Below, one piece after another: positions 41,704 through 50,149 of a DNA stretch of 64,000 nucleotides (positions are counted from its first letter, which is position 1; the number at the start of each line of letters is the position of its first letter). Source of the stretch: PALSA-1006 sp037140475 (GTDB lineage: Bacteria > Pseudomonadota > Gammaproteobacteria > Burkholderiales > Gallionellaceae); the NCBI GenBank assembly GCA_037140475.1, contig JBAXEJ010000001.1, positions 62,001 through 126,000 of the forward strand, read 5' to 3'. Position numbers and translations under genes: made by a program. The notes below the pieces were generated by a model. The model had not been told where the DNA came from, made no database searches, and worked only from the letters and a program-made list of their open reading frames with translations.

Positions 41704-42441
41704 TCATGCAAAATCTCCCCATAGGGTTTGCACAGCGCTGACTGCCGCGAGCGCTGCGGTTTCGGTTCGCAGCACACGAGGGCCAAGCAAGATAGGCGAG
41801 AAATCCATTTGTTGGGCAACATTCGCTTCGTCGGGAGTGAAGCCACCTTCTGGGCCAATCAGCAGCGTAACGCTGAGGGTCGGCTTGGTTTGTGTGCGTA
41901 GTTGCGTTGCGCCGCCTGGCAATAAAATAAATTTGGCACTAGAAGCGGCACGCATGCTCATTAGCCAACTCTCTAACTCTTGAGGAGCATGGATAAGAGG
42001 AAGGGTGTTGCGCCCACATTGTTCACAAGCAGAGATCGCTACGCTACGCCAATGTTCGGTGCGTTTTTCCGCGCGAGTGCCGGAAAGCTTAGCAACGCTT
42101 CGCTGAGCCTGTACCGGTAGAATTTCGCTGACCCCAAGCTCGGTCGCTTTTTGTACGATCCAATCCATCTTGTCGCTACTACACATCGCCTGTGCCAAAA
42201 CAATACGCAAGCCAGCCTCAGGTTGCACCATGCAGGTTTGCAGGTTGCCGAGGATGACGCGCTTGCCACTAATTTCATTGATAGTGGCATCGAGTGCGTT
42301 TCCAATGCCATCAAAAATCTGCACAGCGTCACCTAGGCGCATGCGCAACACGCGACTGGCGTGATGGGCTGCTTGAGCGGGTAGCTCAAAGTTGGTGCTG
42401 AGCGGTAACGGCGCGGGGCAATAAAATCTGGGTGCAGACAT
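41704..42441 (-). CDS. rsmE: 16S rRNA (uracil1498-N3)-methyltransferase RsmE
   Basis: A 245-residue SPOUT-family RNA methyltransferase. The N-terminal PUA-like part opens with HHASRVLRMRLGD, and the SAM-binding trefoil knot includes LLIGPEGGFTPDEAN and LGPRVLRTETAALAAV, both diagnostic. Confidence 0.95.
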   Translation of the reverse strand: MSAPRFYCPAPLPLSTNFELPAQAAHHASRVLRMRLGDAVQIFDGIGNALDATINEISGKRVILGNLQTCMVQPEAGLRIVLAQAMCSSDKMDWIVQKATELGVSEILPVQAQRSVAKLSGTRAEKRTEHWRSVAISACEQCGRNTLPLIHAPQELESWLMSMRAASSAKFILLPGGATQLRTQTKPTLSVTLLIGPEGGFTPDEANVAQQMDFSPILLGPRVLRTETAALAAVSAVQTLWGDFA

Positions 42442-42516
42442 GGCTAGGTTCGGTAAGGGTGGCTGCCCGTGATAATATAACGCCGCTCAAAAATTTTGTG
42501 ATTTTAGGAGAGATAA

Positions 42517-43074
42517 ATGGTCAGTTTGCAGCCGCCTCTATGTGATTTTGGTTGGAAGGCGCGCCCATTTGATTTGCTGGGTGTCGATGGTAAGCGTTAC
42601 TCCTTGGAAAGCGCGCGAGGCAAAAATGGCTTGCTGGTGATGTTCATTTGCAACCATTGCCCTTACGTGAAATCAATCCGTGATCGTATTATTCGTGATG
42701 TGAGTGAGCTTAAACAACACGGTATCAATAGCATCGCCATCATGTCCAACGACCCAGCTGACTATGCCGAAGACTCGTTCGAGAACATGAAGCTGATTTC
42801 TCAGCAGTACGCCTATCCCTTCCCCTATGTGTGGGATGAATCGCAACAGATAGCCAAAGATTACGGCGCAGTGTGTACGCCAGATTTTTTCGGATTTAAT
42901 GCACAAATGGAGTTGCAGTATCGTGGCCGTTTAGATGCCTCACGTAAAGAAGCTGTCGCCGAAGCACCGCGAGACTTGTTTGATGCCATGCAGCAAGTGG
43001 CGAAAACCGGACAAGGCCCGCGTGAACAAATTGCCAGCATGGGTTGCTCGATAAAATGGAAAGAGCCAGAGTGA
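42517..43074 (+). CDS. Thioredoxin-fold (redoxin/AhpC-TSA-like) protein
   Basis: A 185-residue thioredoxin-family protein, cytoplasmic (no signal peptide). The redox motif is CNHCPYVK near residue 47, followed by IMSNDPADYAEDSFENMK and DESQQIAKDYGAVCTPDFF, typical of a widespread family annotated as thioredoxin-family or peroxiredoxin-like. The exact substrate is unknown. A good AGGAG site precedes the ATG. Confidence 0.85.
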   Translation: MVSLQPPLCDFGWKARPFDLLGVDGKRYSLESARGKNGLLVMFICNHCPYVKSIRDRIIRDVSELKQHGINSIAIMSNDPADYAEDSFENMKLISQQYAYPFPYVWDESQQIAKDYGAVCTPDFFGFNAQMELQYRGRLDASRKEAVAEAPRDLFDAMQQVAKTGQGPREQIASMGCSIKWKEPE

Positions 43075-43097
43075 TTCGTAAAACTGGACAAAGCGCC

Positions 43098-43880
43098 ATG
43101 CTCAAAGCGGTGATCGCGGCGGTGAAATTAGTCGCGGCAGAAGAGATCATGCCGCGCTATTTAAAAGTTGCACTGCATCATAAAGATGACGGCAGTTTAT
43201 GCACCGATGCGGACCTCGCCGCTCAAGCGGCACTCAGTCGCAAGTTGCAAGCAATTCTCAATGTGCCTGTGATCGGCGAAGAAATGACCCAGAAAGAGCA
43301 ATCGGCTTTGTGGGTGGAAGGTGCGAAAGGCGTTTGGTGCATTGATCCGATTGATGGCACCACTAACTTTGTGCGCGGCTTACCTTATTTTGCGGTGTCT
43401 GTTGCGCTAGTGCGAGAGGGTAAAAGTACACTCGGCGTTGTCTATGATCCTGTGGCCAAAGAAACTTTCGCAGCTGAAGTGGGGCGCGGCGCATTTTTAA
43501 ATGGCGTGCCAATGAGCGGTAGAAATATCGCAAAAAATTTATCTGATGCGTTAGCCAATGTGGATATGAAGCGCCTTAGTCCAACGCTGGTAAAGCAATT
43601 AGCGCGCGCGCCTCCCTACTGCTCGCAGCGCAACTTCGGCGCAAGTACCTTGGACTGGTGCTATACCGCAGCAGGACGTTACGACGTTTATTTGCATGGC
43701 GGTCAAAAACTTTGGGATTACGCGGCAGGCTCGTTGGTACTGCAAGAGGCTGGAGGTCATGCCTGTAGTTTAGATCAAGATGATTTTAGTAGTGGCGATG
43801 TGTGGAACCGTTCGGTGATTGCATCGCTCGACTCTGAGTTGTTTCAAAGTTGGAAAGCATGGCTAAAGCAAAACCAATAA
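43098..43880 (+). CDS. Inositol-monophosphatase-family phosphatase
   Basis: A protein of about 260 residues with the metal-dependent phosphatase motifs: IGEEM for metal binding, IDPIDGTTNFVRGLPYF near residue 82, and the second signature LWDYAAGSLVLQEAGG. Family members act on inositol phosphate, histidinol phosphate or 3'-phosphoadenosine phosphates; which one applies here is not clear. Starts at 43056 (overlapping the previous gene) or 43098 are possible; 43098 gives a family-typical N-terminus. Confidence 0.85.
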   Translation: MLKAVIAAVKLVAAEEIMPRYLKVALHHKDDGSLCTDADLAAQAALSRKLQAILNVPVIGEEMTQKEQSALWVEGAKGVWCIDPIDGTTNFVRGLPYFAVSVALVREGKSTLGVVYDPVAKETFAAEVGRGAFLNGVPMSGRNIAKNLSDALANVDMKRLSPTLVKQLARAPPYCSQRNFGASTLDWCYTAAGRYDVYLHGGQKLWDYAAGSLVLQEAGGHACSLDQDDFSSGDVWNRSVIASLDSELFQSWKAWLKQNQ

Positions 43881-43890
43881 GAGGTGCGAT

Positions 43891-45264
43891 GTGAAGATTT
43901 TGATTTTAGGAGCAGGACAGGTTGGTTCTACGGTAGCTGAAAGCTTAGTGAGTGAGGCAAATGACATCACGATTGTGGATACAGATGCGCTCAAGTTACA
44001 GGCGTTGCAGAATCGTCTGGATTTAAGAACCTTGGTAGGCAACGCGTCGCACCCCAGTGTGTTAAAGCGAGCGGGTTTGGCGGATGCCGATATGCTACTC
44101 GCGGTGACGCAAAGCGATGAGGTGAACATGGTGGCCTGCAAACTGGCTGCTAGTTTATTTAATACGCCAACGCGCATTGCGCGGATTCGCTCTTCTGATT
44201 ATCTGGCGCACCCAGCGATATTTTCAACCGATAATTTCTGCGTCGACTTTTCCATTTGCCCAGAGCAAATTCTCACGGACTACATTCGTAAGCTGATTGA
44301 GTTTCCTGAGGCGTTGCAAGTGCTGGAGTTTGCTAAGGGTCAAGTTTCGTTGGTCGCAGTGAAAGCGGTTGAAGGGGGCCCCTTGGTGGGGCGAGAGCTT
44401 AAATTTTTGCGCACGCAAATGCCGAATATTGATACCCGCGTTGCTGCAATTTTCCGTCAAGATCGACCCATTATCCCAGAGGGCGATACGATAATCGAAG
44501 ATGGAGATGAAGTTTTCTTTGTCGCCGCGACAGAAAATATTCGCGCCATTATGAAAGAGTTGCGCCGGATGGATAAACCTGCCAAGCGCATCATGATTGT
44601 GGGTGGCGGTAATATCGGGCGACGTTTGGCGCTGTCATTGGAAGACGATTATCAGGTGAAGCTGATTGAATTTAACAAAAAAGCCTGTGAAGAATTGGCT
44701 GGGCAATTCACCAATACCCTAGTGTTGAATGGTGATGGTACGGACGAAAATTTATTAGACACCGAGCGCGCAGGTGACGTCGATGTGTTTTGTGCGCTCA
44801 CTAATGACGATGAAAACAACATCATGTCTGCCCTGCTGGCAAAAAAAGCGGGTGCACGTAAGGTTATTGCGCTAATTAATCGCAGTGCTTATGTTGGTTT
44901 GGTGCAGGGCGGCAAGATTGATATTGCGCTGTCACCAGCGCATGTGACGATTGGATCTCTGCTGGCTTACGTACGGCAAGGGGATGTGGCAGCGGTGCAC
45001 TCGCTGCGTCGCGGTGCGGCCGAGGCTTTAGAGCTGGTGGCACACGGTGATCGCAACTCATCTAAAGTGGTTGGCCGTCGCATAGATGAAATTGATTTAC
45101 CGAAAGGCGCGACGATCGGCGCTATCGTTCGCGATGGAGAAGTGATCATGGCACATCATGATCGAATGATTGAAGCCGACGACCATGTGATTGTGTTTGT
45201 GATTAATAAAAAAATGATCAGCAAAGTAGAAAAACTTTTCCAAGTTAACCTTGGGTTCTTTTAA
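43891..45264 (+). CDS. trkA: Trk potassium transport regulatory protein TrkA
   Basis: A 457-residue peripheral regulator with two RCK units. NAD-binding motifs are MKILILGAGQVGSTVAESL at the start and RIMIVGGGNIGRRLAL near residue 232, each followed by a TrkA-C domain. It begins with GTG at 43891. Its stop is immediately followed by the trkH ATG with no gap, forming a two-gene K+ uptake operon. Confidence 0.95.
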   Translation: MKILILGAGQVGSTVAESLVSEANDITIVDTDALKLQALQNRLDLRTLVGNASHPSVLKRAGLADADMLLAVTQSDEVNMVACKLAASLFNTPTRIARIRSSDYLAHPAIFSTDNFCVDFSICPEQILTDYIRKLIEFPEALQVLEFAKGQVSLVAVKAVEGGPLVGRELKFLRTQMPNIDTRVAAIFRQDRPIIPEGDTIIEDGDEVFFVAATENIRAIMKELRRMDKPAKRIMIVGGGNIGRRLALSLEDDYQVKLIEFNKKACEELAGQFTNTLVLNGDGTDENLLDTERAGDVDVFCALTNDDENNIMSALLAKKAGARKVIALINRSAYVGLVQGGKIDIALSPAHVTIGSLLAYVRQGDVAAVHSLRRGAAEALELVAHGDRNSSKVVGRRIDEIDLPKGATIGAIVRDGEVIMAHHDRMIEADDHVIVFVINKKMISKVEKLFQVNLGFF

Positions 45265-46725
45265 ATGAAGCGCGCACTTACCGTCGTTAATGCGCTGGGA
45301 CTTTTGCTCGTTGTCTTCAGTGTCGCCTATCTGATGCCGATCATCAGCGCGATCATTTATGGTGAGGCCTCCGTACTATGGGACTTTCTGTTGGCGATGA
45401 TGTGGACGTTTTGTGCTGGTGTGTTGATGTGGATTTTTACACGCCGTTACAAAGGAGAGTTGTCCATTCGTCACGGCTATTTACTTGTGGTAGGGATGTG
45501 GACTGCGATGCCAGCATTTGCAACGCTGCCTCTGCTATTAGTGATTGATGGGCTCTCTTTCACAGATGCCTATTTTGAAACAATGTCCGGGATGTCCACC
45601 ACGGGCGCCACTGTTCTAATCGGCCTAGATAATTTATCGCCCTCAATTAACTTGTGGCGTCATGAATTAAATTGGCTTGGCGGTATGGGTATTATCGTAT
45701 TGGCCGTTGCTGTTCTGCCATTGCTGGGAATTGGTGGCCGCCAATTATTCAAAGCCGAGACGCCAGGGCCGATGAAGGACTCGGCGCTTACGCCACGAAT
45801 TACCGAAACGGCGCGCAATCTGTGGCTGGTTTACTGCATGATTACGGCAGCTTGTATCGTACTGCTCAAGGCGGCAGGGATGAACTGGTTAGATGCGATC
45901 TGCCATGCTTTTGCTGCAATGGGTTTAGGTGGTTTTTCTACGCACGATGCTAGCGTGGGCTATTTTAATTCCCCGTTGATCGAGTTTATTCTGATCGTAT
46001 TTATGTTGTTGGCTGCGATGAACTTTGCAACGCATTTTTTGGCTTTGCGTGGCAAAACCTTGCGCGTATATATGCAAGATACCGAAGGCTTGGCAACTGT
46101 CGGTGTGATTGTTGCGAGTTGCTTTGGCGTGGCGTATTTCTTGTGGTGGCAAGGCACTTATCCCGACTATCTGACCGCCTTGCGTCACGCAAGTTTCAAT
46201 TTGGTGTCGGTCGCCACTGACTGTGGCTTCGCCAGTGTGGATTTCAATCAATGGCCAATTTTTGCCCCAATGTGGATGCTATTTCTAAGCTCAATTGCGG
46301 CCAGCTCCGGTTCAACGGGTGGCGGAATAAAAATGGTGCGTACGATGATTTTGTTTAAACAAGCGGGCCGCGAATTTTTAAAACTACTTCATCCGACCGT
46401 CGTCAACCCAATGAAAATTGGAGGTAGTGTCGTGCCAAACAGCATTGTGTTTGCGGTGCTGGGTTTTATTTTTCTATATTTCATGACAGTTGCGACGCTG
46501 ACTTTTGTTTTGCTGATTAGTGGCTTGGACTTTATTACTGCGTTTTCAGCCATTATTGCTTGTATCAATAATGCAGGACCGGGTTTGAATGCCGTTGGCC
46601 CTGCCGGCAATTATTCGGTATTGACGGACTTTCAAACCTGGACCTGCACCTTGGCCATGTTGATCGGCCGCTTGGAGATTTTCACTTTTCTGATTTTGTT
46701 TACCCCCCGCTTCTGGCAACGCTAA
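45265..46725 (+). CDS. trkH: Trk potassium uptake protein TrkH
   Basis: A 486-residue K+ channel-like membrane protein with four pore-loop repeats. Selectivity-filter segments are visible: TMSGMSTTGATVL, AAMGLGGFSTHD, SVATDCGFASVD and INNAGPGLN. It partners with TrkA encoded directly upstream. Confidence 0.95.
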   Translation: MKRALTVVNALGLLLVVFSVAYLMPIISAIIYGEASVLWDFLLAMMWTFCAGVLMWIFTRRYKGELSIRHGYLLVVGMWTAMPAFATLPLLLVIDGLSFTDAYFETMSGMSTTGATVLIGLDNLSPSINLWRHELNWLGGMGIIVLAVAVLPLLGIGGRQLFKAETPGPMKDSALTPRITETARNLWLVYCMITAACIVLLKAAGMNWLDAICHAFAAMGLGGFSTHDASVGYFNSPLIEFILIVFMLLAAMNFATHFLALRGKTLRVYMQDTEGLATVGVIVASCFGVAYFLWWQGTYPDYLTALRHASFNLVSVATDCGFASVDFNQWPIFAPMWMLFLSSIAASSGSTGGGIKMVRTMILFKQAGREFLKLLHPTVVNPMKIGGSVVPNSIVFAVLGFIFLYFMTVATLTFVLLISGLDFITAFSAIIACINNAGPGLNAVGPAGNYSVLTDFQTWTCTLAMLIGRLEIFTFLILFTPRFWQR

Positions 46726-46815
46726 AAGTATATAGGCCGTCATGGGCAGGACAGGAAGGGCCAGATACGTTAGCATTCGCGATGTAAGAAATTGATTTAA
46801 ATCGGTTTGGGGAGA

Positions 46816-47223
46816 ATGCGGTTGAGCGAAAGTTTGCCACTGTCGGGCATTAAAGTTGTGTTGATTGATGATAGCAACACCATTCGTCGTAGCGGAGAGA
46901 TCTTTCTATCTCAAGCGGGTTGTCAGGTTATCTTGGCAGAAGATGGCTTTGATGCGTTGTCTAAAGTCGTCGATCAAAAGCCGCAAATCATTTTTGTTGA
47001 TGTCATGATGCCTCGCTTGGATGGCTATCAAACCTGTGCCCTACTTAAAAATCATCCTGAATTTAAAAACATTCCCATCGTGATGCTTACAAGCAAAGAC
47101 AGTTTATTTGACCGCGCTCGTGGCAAATTAGTCGGAGCAGACCAGTATTTGATTAAACCTTTTACCAAAAAAAGCTTGGTGGATGCAGTAAGTTTGCACA
47201 CTCAGCAGCGGAAGGAAGTTTGA
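46816..47223 (+). CDS. pilG: Twitching motility response regulator PilG
   Basis: A protein of about 135 residues made of one receiver domain. The phospho-acceptor Asp lies in IIFVDVMMPRLDG near residue 58, with the acidic pair IDDSNTIR at the start and conserved Lys in YLIKPFTKK. GGGGAGA precedes ATG 46816. First gene of the pilG-pilH-pilI-pilJ-chpA operon controlling type IV pili. Confidence 0.93.
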   Translation: MRLSESLPLSGIKVVLIDDSNTIRRSGEIFLSQAGCQVILAEDGFDALSKVVDQKPQIIFVDVMMPRLDGYQTCALLKNHPEFKNIPIVMLTSKDSLFDRARGKLVGADQYLIKPFTKKSLVDAVSLHTQQRKEV

Positions 47224-47224
47224 A

Positions 47225-47590
47225 ATGGTAATTAAAAAAGTAATGGTAGTGGATGACTCAGCTACCGAGCGCCATGTGCTCGGCGAGTTGTTGAGCAAAC
47301 GCGGTTATCAGGTGGTGTTTGCAGAGGATGGTGACCAAGCTGTTGTAAAGTCTAAGTCAGAGCTTCCGGACTTAATTTTGATGGACGTAGTCATGCCGGG
47401 ACTTAATGGTTTTCAAGCAACGCGCGCAATTTCTAAAGATCCCATTACACAACATATTCCGCTCATTATCTGTACCACTAAAGGACAGGAGACCGACAAG
47501 ATTTGGGGCATGCGTCAAGGCGCTAAAGATTACATTATGAAGCCGATTAATGCGGCTGAACTCACCACCAAAATTGCGGCACTAAGTTAG
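47225..47590 (+). CDS. pilH: Twitching motility response regulator PilH
   Basis: A 121-residue CheY-like receiver domain: VVDDSATERHVL, phospho-acceptor Asp in LILMDVVMPGLNG and Lys in DYIMKPINAAEL. It starts 1 bp after the pilG stop. In the Pil-Chp system PilH acts alongside PilG to tune pilus retraction. Confidence 0.93.
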   Translation: MVIKKVMVVDDSATERHVLGELLSKRGYQVVFAEDGDQAVVKSKSELPDLILMDVVMPGLNGFQATRAISKDPITQHIPLIICTTKGQETDKIWGMRQGAKDYIMKPINAAELTTKIAALS

Positions 47591-47595
47591 CCACG

Positions 47596-48093
47596 ATGTC
47601 TTCACGTTTTAGCTTACGCGACTTTCAGCAGGGCGTACTTGATCGACTCAAGAGCCAGACTTCGGATGCCAATCGTGTCACGACCTTGGGCGTGGTCGTG
47701 GGGAAAGAACACTGGTTAGTGGATATGGCTGATATTAGTGAGGCCTTGCCGGTACCAACCTTAACTCACGTACCCTCAGCGCAGCCATGGTTTTGTGGCG
47801 TTGCCAATGTGCGAGGCAATCTTTATAGCGTAACTGATTTGGCGGCATTTTTTGGGCATGAAGTAACGGAGCGAGATAGCTCGGCACGAGTACTTTTGCT
47901 CGGGCAAAAATATGCTTTTAGCGCGGGACTATTGGTGACTCGTGTGCTGGGTTTGCGTAACGCCAAAGAATGGAAGCAAAGCGGAGAAGGTGAAAACGTT
48001 TATTTGCAAGACAGTAGCGGACAGAAATGGCGTCGGCTTGATATTGTTGAACTATTAAATCGCCCTGAATTTTTACACATAGGCGTGCAATAA
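47596..48093 (+). CDS. pilI: CheW-like adaptor protein PilI
   Basis: A 165-residue single CheW domain (VVGKEHWLVDMADISEALPV, PWFCGVANVRGNLYSVTDLAAFFG) that links the PilJ receptor to the ChpA kinase. It lies in the conserved position between pilH and pilJ. Confidence 0.92.
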   Translation: MSSRFSLRDFQQGVLDRLKSQTSDANRVTTLGVVVGKEHWLVDMADISEALPVPTLTHVPSAQPWFCGVANVRGNLYSVTDLAAFFGHEVTERDSSARVLLLGQKYAFSAGLLVTRVLGLRNAKEWKQSGEGENVYLQDSSGQKWRRLDIVELLNRPEFLHIGVQ

Positions 48094-48112
48094 GCACTCA
48101 GAAGGATTAGAA

Positions 48113-50131
48113 ATGGCATTCAAGTTACCGTTTAACTTTCCCAATAAAACAGCGAAAAATAATGCTTCGGCGGCACGAGATGTAGCCACAGAAAAATCGT
48201 TTTACATCCCTTGGCTCAGTAAGCAATCGTTCGATCGGCAACTATTAGTTTTGTCGTCACTGTTGTTGGTGTTTTTAGTAATCACGGCTATCGCTGCATT
48301 CTTAGATAAACGGGATGCTACCTACGGCACTCGCTACGTTGCTTTGTCATCTAAATTGTCGATGTTGTCACAACGCTTGGCGAAAGAAACGGCGGCGAGC
48401 TTTACCGGTGATTCTCAAGCTTTTGATCGATTAGAAACAACGCGTGCTGAATTCTCGGCGATTGTGAATGTGCTCAACAAAGGTGGGGATAATTTGCCAG
48501 CCACAGAAGGTAGGCCGCGTGAATTGTTAGATAAATTATTTACGCTTTGGGTGCGCACCGGTAGTGATTTGGATGCTTTAGCCAAATCTGCCGCGTTGAT
48601 TAAGACATTAAAAAAAGCGGCAGCGGATGAGTCCGAGCTAATCAAATTTTCTGCACAATTATCCGAAGGCTCACAGGGTGCACAAAAAGAACGAGCAGAG
48701 CGTTTGGCGCGGTTGATCGAGCGCATTGCAGGCTCAGTACAGTTAGTGCTGGCCTCCTCATCTGCCAAAGAGCTTCCGACCCTGGTGGATAAAACAACTG
48801 CTGCACAAGCGTTACTGAATGAAATGCCGGCAGGCGATTTAACAGTGCAACAGCTGAAAACAAAATTCGAAACCTATCAACTCGTATTAGGTTTTATTGC
48901 GGCAAACTCTGCTGACATGTTGACCTCTCATCAGGGTGGTGTGCGTATTTTGCAAGAAAACGATCAGCTACTCGCGGTGGTACAAGGCTTGGTGAGTAGC
49001 TATGAGCAATCTTCTTCAGATCGCATTACGAGCTTGGTGATGTGGATTTCTGGTGGCTTGGTTGTGTTGTTGTTGCTATTACTTTCGAACGTTTATTTGG
49101 ATGAATCACGGCGCCGCGAGCAAGAGGCAGCACAAAGCAACAATGCCAATCAAGCTGCAATTTTGCGTTTAATGAATGAACTCGCCGATTTGGCGGATGG
49201 CGATTTGACCGTTAAGGCGACAGTCACTGGCGACATTACCGGTGCGATTGCTGACTCAGTTAATCACACGACAGATGAATTGCGTAAGTTGGTCGTGGGT
49301 GTGAGCGCCGCCTCGCAAGAAGTGGCTCGCGCCACCAGCGAGGCAGGTGCGGTGACATCTGGTTTGTCTGAGGCAGCCCAGCGGCAAGCAAAACAAATTC
49401 GCGAGGCGGGTGAAGCGGTTGAGCTGATGAGCAAGTCGATTCAAGAGGTGGACAGCAGCGCGACGCAGTCCGCAGAGGTGGCGCGCAGAACGTTGGATGT
49501 GACCGAGCAGGGCGCGCGTGCGGTGGAAAACACCATTGCAGGTATGGATGGTATTCGTGAACAGATTCAAGAAACATCAAAGCGCATCAAACGCTTGGGA
49601 GAAAGCTCGCAAGAGATTGGCGAAATTGTTGATTTGATTTCTGACATTACTGAACAAACCAACGTGTTAGCGCTAAATGCAGCGATTCAAGCGGCTTCGG
49701 CAGGCGAAGCTGGTCGAGGCTTCTCAGTGGTGGCAGAGGAGGTGCAGCGCTTGGCAGAACGTTCGGCGGCAGCGACCAAGCAGATTGGCTCGTTGGTTAA
49801 AACGATTCAGGCGGATACACAAAATGCGGTCGCCGCGATGGAAAAAAGCACACAAGGTGTGGTCGATGGCGCAAAACTATCCGATGCTGCCGGACAATCC
49901 TTGCGTGAAATTGAAAAGTCCACCCGCGAACTAGCGGACCTTGTTAATAGTATTTCCGTATCGACACAAGTGCAGACTGACATGGCGAGCGAAGTGGGTC
50001 ATGCGATGGAAGATATTTTAAAAATTACGGTACAAACAACGAGTGGCACGCAACTGACCAGCGCCTCGGTCGCGCTTCTAGAAAAATTAGCGCATGAGCT
50101 CAATAACTCGGTTTCCGGCTTTAAACTTTAA
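48113..50131 (+). CDS. pilJ: Type IV pilus methyl-accepting chemoreceptor PilJ
   Basis: A 672-residue receptor. Transmembrane helix 1 is at about 43-63 and helix 2 near 303-325; the region between contains the PilJ-type sensor segment SSKLSMLSQRLAKETAASF. A HAMP region and a cytoplasmic signalling domain follow, with the tip ITEQTNVLALNAAIQAAS and GRGFSVVAEEVQRLAER. The ALNAAIQAASAGEAG variant is typical of PilJ. Confidence 0.93.
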   Translation: MAFKLPFNFPNKTAKNNASAARDVATEKSFYIPWLSKQSFDRQLLVLSSLLLVFLVITAIAAFLDKRDATYGTRYVALSSKLSMLSQRLAKETAASFTGDSQAFDRLETTRAEFSAIVNVLNKGGDNLPATEGRPRELLDKLFTLWVRTGSDLDALAKSAALIKTLKKAAADESELIKFSAQLSEGSQGAQKERAERLARLIERIAGSVQLVLASSSAKELPTLVDKTTAAQALLNEMPAGDLTVQQLKTKFETYQLVLGFIAANSADMLTSHQGGVRILQENDQLLAVVQGLVSSYEQSSSDRITSLVMWISGGLVVLLLLLLSNVYLDESRRREQEAAQSNNANQAAILRLMNELADLADGDLTVKATVTGDITGAIADSVNHTTDELRKLVVGVSAASQEVARATSEAGAVTSGLSEAAQRQAKQIREAGEAVELMSKSIQEVDSSATQSAEVARRTLDVTEQGARAVENTIAGMDGIREQIQETSKRIKRLGESSQEIGEIVDLISDITEQTNVLALNAAIQAASAGEAGRGFSVVAEEVQRLAERSAAATKQIGSLVKTIQADTQNAVAAMEKSTQGVVDGAKLSDAAGQSLREIEKSTRELADLVNSISVSTQVQTDMASEVGHAMEDILKITVQTTSGTQLTSASVALLEKLAHELNNSVSGFKL

Positions 50132-50149
50132 CTTGTCGATGGATAAATA